A stretch of DNA of 64,000 nucleotides from Colius striatus. Taxonomy: Eukaryota; Chordata; Aves; Coliiformes; Coliidae. Shown one piece after another: positions 24,101-36,500 of this stretch (position 1 is the first letter of the stretch; each line of letters begins with the position of its first letter). The position numbers were made by a program, and so were the translations under genes. The notes beneath the pieces were generated by a model. It had not been told where the DNA came from. It worked only from the letters and a program-made list of their open reading frames with translations, and did no database searches. The DNA is taken from assembly GCF_028858725.1 (NCBI RefSeq), contig NC_084762.1:34439298-34503297 (forward strand), written 5' to 3'.

Positions 24101-27100
24101 TTTACATTGGATTACACACATCTTGTGTAAGCTACAGCAACTTCATGATCTTCCCAGCACAAGCTCTGGAAATCTGAAAACTAAATACATGCAAATTATG
24201 TGACACCACTAATGTCCTCAGCTGAAACTCCTCTTTGCTATGCTTTGTGTAAATGCACTGGAATGCACAACAGCGAACTGGTGTGACACCAGCATAAAAG
24301 GCAGCAGGATTAGAGCTCTGTGGTTAAGGTACTTTCATATTCTGACCATAGCTGTCTCCTCATATCTGCTCTACACCACCTCTTACTCTGAGCAAATTGA
24401 GTCATCATCAGCAATACAAGCAGGGCTCTCCTCAGAGCTGGGTAAGGCTGCGCAGAGCCTTCCCCAGCTGTTCTGACTGAGCTTCCAATATCTCAGGGCA
24501 AATTGTCCCACTGTGTAACCACTCTTAACATGGAAAAATTATAGCTTAATCCAGGTGGAACTTTCCTTGATGCAACTGGTGTCCACGGTGTGCCCTATCA
24601 CTGCACAGCTGGTTTTGGCAAGGGATTGAGTTCTTGGGATAAAAATAACAAAAGAAAAAGACAAGCAGCTTCCAAAGGAAGATATCTGGTAAAGTTAAAG
24701 TATGATAGACTACTTTAAACTAGGTGATCTGACCTACCAAGTTATTAGTAGGGAATCATTGCTCCTCGTGCGGTTTTGTATTGGTAAGACATTGTCTTTT
24801 TGTCAGTATTAATGGATTATACAAATGCCGTGCCTAACTATAAAAATTATCCTCCCTACTAAGTTGTCTTTGGAAAGATATGCTAAAACTCAATTGCATT
24901 AACAAGAAAAGTACCAACATAAAATTAGGCATAATTAATGAGAACATATACATAAAACAGAGATAGAGGGCAAAGGACATTCTCTCCATTGATAATTTTG
25001 AAGATTAATTACTGATATGCTTTAAGGACATACCCACTACTAATGGTTTTAAAAGGATCATTGCACAGAACATGAAATCTGTGTAACTATGAATATGTAT
25101 TGCAATTTATCACCAGAAGATAATGACACTGTTCACATACCTCTAATTAGTCATTATAATTTTGAAGACTAGAAGACAGAGCTTAAAATGTGATATAAAA
25201 CAAAGTCTTGATAAAGTCTGACAGTAAGGTATATACTTTTTTTTTCTTTTTTTAACTGATGCTTATAGTGCAAAGGCCCAGGACAAGCCACACTGAAGGT
25301 CAGGAGGTGGGCAACATCCCCACTACAGTATTCCAGGGGTTAGGGCCTTGGAGATGCAGGAAATTATTTTTCATATCTCAGTCATTTAAAAGACAAGGAG
25401 AGTATTCTTATACAATGAATGTGCACTTGGCATTTGTCAACCTATAAAAGATTTCCTTGAGTCTCACAGTACCGTCTCTAGAGTGTGTAGCTACTTTCTG
25501 GTTTTCACAGACTTACAGAAACTTTCATGGGCTTTCACTATTAATCAGGAATGTAAATATGAAGGTGAATTGCTGAGTCTTTTAAGCAATATATTTGTTA
25601 ACAGAAAAATAGTTTTGTTCACAAGGTAAAGTCCTCTGTTCTGCGCAGAAGAGAAAGAAGACCCATCCATTAGAAATTCCCTTCTAAGAATGACATCTCA
25701 CAGCAATCTTCTTAAACTGAATGCAAGGTACATAAAAGCATCTAATTTTAGGTAGCTGTGATATTTTGACTTTTCACTTATATTTAGCAGATTGAAAAAG
25801 AGAACAAAATAAAATTTGAGAGGCAATGCTGGTGCACAGCTGCAATTGCTAAAAAAGTACAGTTCTAAAAAAAGAACCATCTCTGGAGTTGCCTCTTGGG
25901 ACCTTAGGGAGCAGATTATGGTAATGCAGATTCTCTCCAGAACCTCAAGGTTTCTCTCTTCCACAGGCTCCAATGTAATTACAGAAAACTGAAAGGGGCT
26001 ATTTAAATGCCTGAGAAGAGAGCTGCCACCTGAAGTCTGCATCCTATCAGAGAAGCATGCCTGCATAAGAAGCAATATATCTCCTCATCAAGTTTGTTAT
26101 ATTAGCATGTGAACGACTCCTCTAAAGTGCCTGGAGAATTCTAAGCCATTTTCTTCACTGCTGTGTTTGATGCTCTTCAGGGTCTTTCTATGTTATCACT
26201 GGATAAACTGAACTCAAAGCCTGTTTGCTAATCAGCTGCTCAAAACTAGTTGAGGTTGTCACAGTTGCTTTTCAGGTTGTTCACGGCAACAGAGCAGCTG
26301 CATGAAGCTGGTTGATGTCACATGCTAGTCATGAGGCAGTTAGCAAAGAGGAGTGAAAAATCTGTTCTCATCCCTTAAGGAGATAACTCTTGAGCTGATG
26401 TCAGCTTCACTTTTCACCTACAAGATTGAAGTCACAATAATCTAGAAATGTAGTTCAATGTGCCCAAAATATATTGTTTCTTTCTGTTTTCAGTTTGTGA
26501 GAAGCTAGCAAACGTGTTGCATACAAGACATCTTAAGTGCATCTAGAATGTCGATATTACCTCGGCTGTGCTCATATAACATGCAATGCTCATAAATGTC
26601 ATTTCTATTACTTGCAATGCTCTAAGAAGGAATCCATGTAAGTACATCACGTCCTCAGATAGTTCTGGTTTTGCCCTCTAGTGGCCAAGAGAACAAAATC
26701 ACATGAAGCTGTGAGATAACTTCGTGAGCTGTTTACTTTATCTGAACCACTACTGTCCCCAGAATAGCTACCTGAAACCCCTGTATTGCTGAGTTGTGAT
26801 TTGCACGTGAATGCAAAGAAGGGGGAGCTTACTTGGGGGAAAAAAAAAAGATACCAAAGCAGTAATCGACAATGACAATCCTTCCATTTAACTTTGTTTA
26901 GTACAAAAGATGTGATGTGACAACAAAATTAAAATTCTATTTGTGATCCAATCAAGTGTCGATTGCCTCTCACAGTTTAACTCCTTTTGTCTATTCCACA
27001 TGGATCAGGACCTTGGATGTGCACATAGCAGAGGAGTTTCCAAAAATGGGAGTAGTTTCGTGTTTAAGTCTTGAGTTGTTCCTGGGTTTGTGTTGGACTC

Positions 27101-30100
27101 ATTGCCAATGTGCTTTCAGATCCATTTTGGTTTGAATTTCTGTGCTTTAAACAGAGATGAGAAGTTTAATTTCAAAAATTGCTATAAGAATTTGCAGCTG
27201 CAGAGGAAACACATTTTAAAAGAAGCACAAGATACCCAGTCTGATAATATTTAATAGATGTCATAGAATCATCACTTTAATTTGCAAAAAGATCTGTCCC
27301 TTCCAACTCTTGCTTCGAACTTCTCAGTTTTAGTATACAGCTGTCCACTCTAAATAATTTTGTCTCATTTCTCTACTCATTCAGAAATAATTGCCAACAT
27401 TAAGAAACCAGGTTGTTTATAATATAGACTTTATAAAGCCATCTCATTATCCTCCCATATTGTTCTACACATTCCAAGTCTTAAACTCTGTTAGTATCCA
27501 CTGGTCATAAATGCTGGTCACAAACATATCTGTTAAAGAGATACAACTAGATTAAGAAACAATTAAAAGGGAAATATAGATATAGAAAACCTCTTATTAA
27601 CAGCCAAAAAATATTTTTATCTTGGTGTCACCAACTACATATCTAGAAGGAAAGTAGAAAACCATGAAACTTGTAATCTCATGTTCCACTGCTGAACAAT
27701 CTGATGATTTTAAACATGAGCAGTGCCCACTAGATATAAATCCCAGCTGCTTCCCAGACTGCAAGTCCTTTGCACAGGTTAAACCTGAGCCATGATGACT
27801 CCATGCTATGAGGTTTGTACTTCCAGTTTTGCTAATCTGACTCCTTACTTTTGATAAGTGAATAACTTACCTGAAAGGTTTTGCTGTTTTTTTTCTTTTC
27901 CTTTGTTGTTATGTTTATTAATATAGACCCACATCTGTTCTTTGTGTGAGTTTTGTAGAAACATTAATTGGTTTCTGGTATAATGTTAAAGCACCTGCCT
28001 ACTTTGTACAAGTGAAATAAAGTTTCCTGTTATTTGTGCTTGCTTAGATAAAAGCCAGTTTTACTTCTTCTTATATTTATTAGCTTAAGTACCTTGATGC
28101 TGTGAAAGTGCAGTTGGACAGTCTTTCCTTTTAGAATTTTACATCTTTTGATAGGTTTAGTCAACCATCTCTGTTTACAAAACCTCCATTGTTCCTGGTC
28201 TGAAACACCATCAGTCTTAATGGAAACACCATCAATCTTATCCAACTCATATAATCTCTTAGAAAAGCCATAAACATTTCCTTTCAGAAAATCCGTTCTT
28301 ACTCCCTTTTGAGTCGTCTTCAGTATCCCAGTTTCCTGCACTCCCTGTTACCACTTTCTGCATTCCATCAGCAACATACCATTCCATCTTTCTACAAAAC
28401 AATTTCTACAACCTCCTCCTCTGGATCTAAACCAGCTAAAGCCCAGAAGGCGATTCAGGGTGACTTTTCAACAAATCATTCACACATTGTACAAGTACAG
28501 TTATCAGTTCTCAAGTGAACTCACCTGATGCCAGTAATTGGATATTTGTAAACAACAGAGTCTGATATCCACACACATGCTGCCAATTCATTATTAAAAT
28601 CCTGGACATTTATTCCCACACACATAACAAAGTCTGTTGCAAGCTTTCCGCATTGCTGCTGGGGTTTTCCTTTAGCCTCTATCTCCAGTATTGTACTTTA
28701 GCTTAATTTACTTTGGTTTCCTAATGATATATATCAGATTTTTAACCAGTGCTTGACAAATTATGCTTATCCTCTTTAATATTATAATCCAAATCAGAAT
28801 CATTTTCAGCTCCAAATCTTGAAGTGCCTTGACATAGGGAAGAGGGATTCCTTTAAAATATATTGTCCTCTTAAACCATGGTACATTCTGAGAATTAAGT
28901 TTTCAACAAGTCATTTGCTAATAGCCTCTCTGCAAGTGCTGCTCCCCCAGCTTAAGTTTTTGTGGTTCCATGGATATTTACAGGATGAGAGTTCGTTTTC
29001 GAAACCTGCTACATGGAAACATTTCTGTTTTCCTTTCTCCTCCAATCATTGTTCTCATTGAACAAGGTCAGAGCTAATGTCAGGACACCAATATCTGGAA
29101 AAAGTACACTAGCTAGACAAGCATGGTCTTGGTGCTATTTTGTTAATTGATCCCTTTCCTGTTATCTCAAATGGTCCTTTTTTTTTTTTTTTTATGAGTC
29201 AATACTTTGCCAAGTGATAATTACATCCTGAATTGCTGTCTTCTGAAATGAAAATGTAGCAGGTTTTATGCCATCTATAAAACATCATATTCAGTACACT
29301 TTGTGGACTGTCTCCTGCTTACACAAGGTCAAGTGAAGAGCGAGCTATTTGATCAAACTGGTCCTGCTATGTAAAATAACTGTCAATGAATGAGGAGAAG
29401 ATAGGATTTTATTTTTACCAATTATTAAGCATTAATATTAAGTCCACTTGTTTAGAAGCAAGACTACTTCATTATACATGATCATTACATTTTATAGGTT
29501 TTACTTGTAGTTCCTTCCTTCAATTTGATTTCTCTGATGATAGGATGCAAATGAATACTCTGGCTGCTCCATGACAGTTACGTTTTTCACCCTTATCTGA
29601 CCTTGACCTACCTAGGCTTTGGCATTTAATGATAGTGTAGGTTGTAGTAGCAGAAACCACAAAGGGAGATCTTCCCAGTGTCCTCAATCTGGAGTGTTAC
29701 TTGTTAGCTAATGGTCACCATGGAATGCTGGTAGTGGATGAGAAAATAAGAGATTTTGCATTTCTGTTAGCATGAAATAGGAAGAAGAACTCTCCACTGG
29801 AAGTATCTGTGATCTTGCAAAGTGCTAACATACAGATAATTCCAGTCTTAGGCCTTAGTCATCCAAATGAAATCCATCACTGTTTTAATACAGTGAACGA
29901 ATTACTAACAAAATTGACATGATAAAACATGAGTCTGCCTGGAAGTCTGCCTGTTCTCAGTCAATATAATGCTACTGCATGAGTATCCTGGAGGCTTGAA
30001 CTCAGAAAAAAAAAATCTAACTTTGAAACGAATCTCAGAAATCAGAAGCTTGCCATTATTTAAGACAAGGCTTTACTTGCCCATCAGAGCATTGTACTTT

Positions 30101-32216
30101 CCACTTAAACATATGCATGAAATGTTAAATGCGTTCTGGATCCCTACTGTCTTAATACCATTTCGATTTAGTATCTTTTACACTTGAAAATCACTATCCA
30201 CTGGATTTCCCCTCTGTTAAGTGAGTTCGTATGTATGGTTCCCACATGTGAATTATATCTAAGATCAGATATTATCACTCTGAAGGGAAATCTGCATTCT
30301 AATACAAGCAAACAACCTCCCTCCTGCTTGTGGAAAACAGACTATTTACTCGAAGGAGTTACACCAGCACCTGTATTCCAGTGCACAATTTGGCTATAAG
30401 ATTATATGGGTCACATTCGCAGTTAGGGAAGCTTTAGGACATTTTTGACAGACTGTTACCTACCATGCAACTGTCATTTTGAGAAATATCTCTTAACTTC
30501 AGAGTGAATTGTCCTCTGAATAAAAGCATGAAGGTCAGACCACTAAAGTCTAGGAGGTATGAAATGTAACACAGGCTGCTGTGAGATCCCTGCATAGCAC
30601 AGTATCTCACATTAATTAGCATTGCCTGTGTAATGGATTAAATAAAAAAAAAAAAATCAAAACAAAGAAGCAGGGAGTTAATTTAAATTGATTATCAGAT
30701 AATGTTTATCCTTTTGGAGTAGGAAAAGTCTTGTCAGGCAATCTGTATTATTCAACCCAAAATGTTTGAACATTATTGTCTATTTCAGATAAAAGTATTT
30801 ACAGCTTGGTAAACATTTTTCAAGTTTTCTATTTCCTCATAATCTTTATTTCCCTTGGTAGATTAACTGGTTATTGGCCCCTTTCTGTTCAACTCCAAGT
30901 TGTACCATTAATCCCAGTAACAAATATGCAGTTAGTTTTATTGCTAGAATACTAATGAATTTGGATAAGAAACATAATCAGAAAAGAAAAGTCTTATTTG
31001 ACATTTTAAAAAGTGCATTGTCTCAGAGGATTTTACAGTCAGAGTGCTCTGCTACCTTCCAAAGAAAATGTACCTTGACTTTCTAAATATGTTGTCATCT
31101 CAACAGCATAAAACCATTGAAACAAATCACACAGTCATGTACATGACTTAGCAATGTGTTTCTCAGTGCTGCTGTCTTGCTTATTTTCAGTAAATTGACT
31201 ATTGAGAACCATCACAATACAGACTCATGTTTGGTAATATGGCTCCATGATTCTGCTAGACAGGAACAAGTAGAAGACCTGGCTGGTTCAGAACTGGTGG
31301 CTGAGATGATGTAGTTGAAGCACTTTGGTGCAAGAAGCTATTTAATTCTGATAACAAACTTTCTAAATAAAGTATTAAAAGCAGGGAAATGGAAAACGTC
31401 TTGCTTTACCTCTTAGGGAGCATTAAGAGCATTGCAGCAATAGCTAAGAATCTGGCAGCTGTGGGAAAAAGCAAAGAAACGAGGAACCATGCAAAGGCCA
31501 GGGCTGCTGTGTTATTAATTACTCATAAAAGCATCCATTTCTACTGGGGATGTTTCACATTCTATAGGAATATGGCTATATTCAGACAGCACATTTGGGG
31601 AAATTTTAATAACCTAAAATCCTATATTTCCTCAGCAAGAAGAACCAGAGGGGACGGTGGCCACTTAGCAGAAACTTAAAGAATTATCTCAAGAACTTAT
31701 GCATCTGTGCACAGAAACTGACATATAACCAGTACATAGAGATAAGAAAAAAAATATTATTTACAGTCAGTCTTGAATATCTGTCCACTCCAGTTTTTTT
31801 AATGTCAATGACAAGGGAATAGCTTCTCAGGAGCCCTCCTTCTGCAACACATGCTGCCACAGAAAATTCCTTTTTATCTCTTAAGGGCCATATCTGTGCA
31901 CAATAAAAAATCTTCCATAAATGCAGGACTCTGACTTAACCTTGAGACTGTTTTATGGGCGCAGATTGTTTCTGTCTACATAAATTTGCACTGGCAATCT
32001 TTCAGTGCTGTATGTCCTTGTAGGTCTTTTTAAAGAGAATATCAGTTTCCTAGCTGAGAGAGAGAGGAAATTTTGTGAGAGGAGGACATCTAGTGATCTA
32101 ATGTGCGTTTACATGCTCAGCTCTTCCTACAGCTGAGACAGCTGGTGAGCAAGTTACAGGATTTTTTGAAGAGTAGCAAAGGAGGAGGCAGATATGCAGT
32201 CTACTTTGCCGTAAAG
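21173..32216. other. AT-rich intergenic stretch
   Basis: About 11 kb without recognised repeats or coding domains. It contains a CTCF-like motif at 26673 and runs of 16 T at 29178-29193 and of A near 30645. Region 28.0-29.4 kb has several mid-length minus-strand frames, but I could not assign them to any family. Confidence 0.5.
26673..26687 (-). promoter_or_regulatory. Predicted CTCF binding site
   Basis: The minus strand reads TGGCCACTAGAGGGC followed by A. This agrees with the vertebrate CTCF core (YGRCCASYAGRKGGCR) at every position of the core. CTCF marks insulators and loop anchors, and motif orientation sets loop direction; here it points towards TDP2. This is a motif match only. Confidence 0.5.
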
Positions 32217-32222
32217 TAGTAG

Positions 32223-32639
32223 TGACAGAGACCAGCTCTTTCCAGGACGATGAAGGACAGGCGGACCACTGCTCTTAGGGCAAGTGACAGTTTATTGCTT
32301 CTTCTTATGCTCTTTTTATAGTCAGTACATATCGCAAAGGTCATCAGTATAGGTTAACAAACAATATGAGTACGTATATTTTCTATATGCTACAAATCAA
32401 TCAAATGTTATCTACAAAATTTATGGTACTGTTTACTACATTTTTGTGATATATGTTCCGTGGCTACAAGACATCTGGTGTCCTTATCATTGTTGTGTAT
32501 ACAGGATGTTTTTGCTTAAGTTAGGGGCTTTGTTTAAGAAGCCAACCCTTTCAGGCAGGCTTCCTTAGAAAAGATTAACCCTTACCAGGCAAATCCTTTC
32601 GAGGGCCATTCTACCCTTTCAGGCAGATTGGTCTCATCA
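32223..32639 (-). repeat. 3' LTR of the ERVK-type provirus (about 417 bp)
   Basis: In minus orientation the LTR starts TGATGAGACC at 32639 and ends GGTCTCTGTCA at 32223, giving TG...CA ends with an imperfect inverted repeat. A TATA box (TATAAAAAG) lies at 32320-32312 and AATAAA at 32296-32291. The start is fixed by the same TGATGAGACC at the other end of the provirus next to its target duplication. A polypurine tract (AAAAGAAAAAAGGG) precedes it at about 32658-32645. Confidence 0.85.
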
Positions 32640-32657
32640 TTTCACCCTTTTTTCTTT

Positions 32658-33554
32658 TTATTCAGTATGTATTGTAGCGGGAACGTGTTGTGTAGCCATT
32701 AATTGTAATTTTTTTGTTTTTATACTCGTTTGTTTTATCATATCATACATTAAACTAAATATGCAAGGTAATACTACAACTAGGACAATTATGCATAAAG
32801 TTGCTCCTATAAGGCAATAGATTCCTTTATAAAATGAAGATAAGGATGGAAAAGAAGCTTTTAAAACACTAACAAAATCATGAGCACGTTGGGCGAGAGG
32901 CAACTGCAATCTTTCTATATTTTGCAAAGAGAGAATTTCTCCATGCAATTGTTTTAAGTTAATTGAAGAATTGGCATTATTCCATATCCCTGATAAATGT
33001 TTTTGTATCTTAGGCCAATCATAACAGGATTGATTCCAATGAACTGGTGTCACACAGATGGCTTTATATGCCGCATGACACGACAGTGATTCTTTGATGG
33101 CTAAAGCTTGAATTTCTTGACCCATAAGATTAACTGTGTCATATAACGCATTTAATTTTCTCTCAATCTTATCATCCCATAACGCTTGTTCTTTCAAAGT
33201 ATCAATCATAGTTTCAGAAATGTTGTTTATATATTGCGCAGTTTGAATGCTAGTAGTTAAAGATATGGCAGCCATGGTAGTAACTGATATGGCAGTTATT
33301 ATCGCGAGAACTCCTGCTATTATCATACCTACAATTCGTTTTTGACGCATAAGTGCTTGAGTTACAATAGTTAGCACTTCAGAGCCTTCATCAGCATACC
33401 AATCATGTGTTAAATTGACGGGTAAAAACACATATGGTGGTTGTTTCAACATAACAAAATTCAAAATAGAAGAGTTAACACAATTAGATAAAACACAATT
33501 TGTACAATTTACAGAGTGATCCGTTGTATTTATAATTAGTGTAGATCCACTCAA
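32658..33554 (-). pseudogene. Endogenous retroviral envelope fragment: end of SU plus complete TM
   Basis: About 298 codons are open to a TAA. There is no ATG: the first codon listed is TTG, and the same frame runs upstream to the LTR remnant, so this is a gene fragment. Residues 1-69 are the end of the surface subunit, with a CTNC motif at 17-20. RQKR at 70-73 is the furin-type cleavage site, and a hydrophobic Ala/Ile-rich fusion peptide follows (about 74-100). Next come a first heptad region, a C-X7-C loop at 159-167, a second heptad region with N-glycosylation sites, a membrane span (about 245-267) and a cytoplasmic tail of about 30 residues. The single loop without a third adjacent cysteine fits betaretroviral TM. 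No frameshift was seen. With the 5' LTR gone, it lacks its own promoter and native start. Confidence 0.85.
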
Positions 33555-33593
33555 AAATACATAAGGTTCTGCAGATTGGTCTCATCATAGTAG

Positions 33594-36500
33594 TCTTTGC
33601 ATTTTGCCAAGACAACATCTGAAACAACGGCAGAGTTTTAAACCTTTCGTTCTCAAATCAAGCTCTTGGAAATTAAATGTTGCAAAGACTGATTATTGCC
33701 TCACTTCTCCGATACAGGTGTGTCATCTATATTTTACTGACATTAATGACCACTTACACAATTCTTGTAGAGCAGCCATTAAAATCCTAATACATTTAAT
33801 CTCAAAAGCTTCCCATTGAGCAATTGACATCTCTGCAATAGAGTGATAATTCTTTCAAAATCCTTTTAAAAATACTTCTTTTTCAAAATTCTTATTTTAA
33901 AAATTTCTCCTGAAAGGGTGATTTATTACATCTCAGACTGCATAAAATAAGTAATTCTGCATTATAACTCTCCTGAACTGGGTTTTATCAGAGAAACATT
34001 GGGAATTTGTAACTTTAAAAACCTCACATAAATATAGTAGCTATCTATGACACACAATAGTCATTTTTCTTGAACTTCATATCACTTGCAGACAAAAATA
34101 CCAGATTTCAATAATATATAATAAGTATCAGTGATAAAGATATGTGAAACCATGAACATCTCCATTTATATAATTTTCAGAAGCACCAAAATGTCACATT
34201 ATTTTTTTTTAAATGACAGTTACAGAAAAAGTGTTAAAACATTAAAATAGTTAAGGAAAACATGGAACCTGTTAACCACTGACAACAACAAATGTATTCA
34301 AAAAAATGCTGGCTTAAAAAGGACCCGTTTTCATAGTCAGAGAGAGTCTAAACAGACATACATTTGTTTGTACACACTCGTGTGTTGTTTTGTAATATAG
34401 AGGTGAAAACTAACTGTGCTAGGAAGTCTGTAGGTGCACTATGAACATACATTTTTCCTACTGTACCAACAGTATGATTAATGTATCCCATAAAATTTCA
34501 ATCCACAATTGATCCAAGAGGATTATCTCAGAAGGATATCATCAAAAATGCACTCGCATTGTGAGGGAAATGAGAGCTGATCAGTGAGGTTACTCCCTTC
34601 AATGAGATGTTATACAGAAAACCATCCACGGTGAATGAAGCTTCTGATTTAGCCTTTTCTATGTGCGTGCATGTGATACTATCTCTTTAGGCCATACTAT
34701 TAGCCTTGGATAGACTGGATTTTTCCTGCACAACTCCAACTCAGAAAAAAACTTGCTAATAACATGCAGCTTTCCATGGCTGTGTTTGTACTGGACTGGT
34801 AACTGGCTGGGTTGAATGTCTGTGCATATGCTATACAGTCAGATGTCAATATAAGGGATGTTCAAAGTTGCAGGGCACATCCAGAGGGGTTAAAAAGTCT
34901 ATTCAAACCACAATAGGAAATCACATCCCTGATTCTGGTCTGAAACCAATCCATTCATAATAGAGCAAAACCCAAACTCAGAAGGGACTTTTTAAAGAGT
35001 AACTCATACTGACAAATCTGATGTAGTATGGAAATTCTCAATCTGTTTTGACTTTGAGGGGAATCAGTCCAGCTGCATATAACTTTAGACTTATTTTACC
35101 ATGTGATCCTTTTAGGTGGCATCCTCTCACCTTCCTCACAAATGCAAATATTCCTCAGAAGATTTGATTTTTCTGGGAAGGTAACAGTAGATGATAGCGC
35201 AAAGCACTACTGGAGGCAACTCTTTTTATCTCATTCTCTTCCCTGTTACTGAGGTAATCTTCACTGTTGTAAACTATGTAAAACCACTGCTCTTGCTGCT
35301 GAAACATGTTGTGGTGGAGTGGAAGAAGCAGCACATAGCCTCACCTGCAAGAGTCTGAGAAGCTCTGAAGGTGCTAACCCAGAGCCAGGAGCAGAGGGTT
35401 TGGGCGAGTCCTGGCAGCGTTGAGCTGGTTAGACTACCTAGGAAAGGACATAGCAGAGCATAAAACTGATGCTCTTATGATGCCATGGCAGTATTAATGA
35501 CTGAATTTGTGAATCAGTTTGCATTGTCTACATTTACCATGATGATAAAACAAATTAATTTTTTAATGAGAACATATGGAAGTGGTGAACTTTGGAGGAT
35601 CTGGGTAGCAAAGTGAGTAAATATGGAGTAGCTTGATTTCCAACATGCAATTTATCTACTGTTTTCACTGCTTTTAACTACTATCTTTATATTTAGAAAC
35701 TTTCTATTTCCAGTACTATCAAAATTTTAACTGGAACAGAAAAAATTGTCTTTGTTTCAGGTCATACCTTAACAAAGAATTAGGAAATACATATTCAGTG
35801 GAAATAAAGTTAGATAAGAGAAACCTTTCATGTCATTGCAGAGGCCAAAGCAAGTATCTGAAGTGATTCTTAAGGAGTTCAGCTGAATTCTGTACTGTTG
35901 TCTAATGTCACATTTCCTCAGTTATTAATATTTGTATACAAAACATATGATCATTTCATATATATATAGAAAATGTTTTAGTCTCATTTCAGCTGGCATA
36001 GCCCACTGAAGCCGAATACTGAGTAAGTTTTAAAGGAAAAATAATGCTGGATGTCTTTCAGCCTTATTACCATAATTTTATTCATAAAATCAATTGATTA
36101 TTGAACTAAAAATTCAATTTCTTCCAGGGAAAGAGAAAGTTTCTTTGTGAAGCAGAAAATTTTCCTTCCAAGTTTGAGAAGGAAAATTGGCTTTAACATT
36201 GCAATGGTTATTATGGTCAATCTTTTGATTTTTAATATTTTTGACCTGCCAGGCTTATTTCTTGTCAAATAAAGAAAGATTCTTCCCAGAATAAAAATAT
36301 GTCACTTCCTTATATTTCCTGATTCTGAAAATTGACACGTGCTAAGCTGTGAATATAAGGAAATTGAAGACCCTTGAGGGTTTCCTGAAGAATCACAATG
36401 GTGAAGAATTGTGTTATAGTGGTTTAGGCAATTTTGTTGCAGCTACTTGGCACTAGAAAAATGAGAAATGGGTTTTCTGTTACTAAATATAATGAATTCC

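Larger units (their letters stand above)
32217..33593 (-). mobile_element. ERVK-type (betaretrovirus-like) provirus, internally deleted
   Basis: The element is bounded by an exact 6-bp duplication TAGTAG (32217-32222 and 33588-33593), as expected for this class. In minus-strand order, it starts with only the first ~17 bp of the 5' LTR (33587-33571). It then jumps into the envelope gene near the end of the surface subunit. It continues through the transmembrane subunit, a purine-rich tract, and a full 3' LTR ending at 32223. Gag, protease, pol, the primer-binding site and most of the surface subunit are missing. The exact duplication and open reading frame suggest a fairly recent insertion. 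Confidence 0.9.

Noticed and set aside
28030..29400. Series of mid-length frames suggesting a decayed retroviral or coding region
   Set aside because: I could not match any conserved block of gag, pol or env, and no LTR pair encloses it.
33552..33554. Start codon of the envelope frame
   Set aside because: The codon is TTG, not ATG, and the frame continues upstream to the LTR remnant. It is an internal position of a truncated gene.
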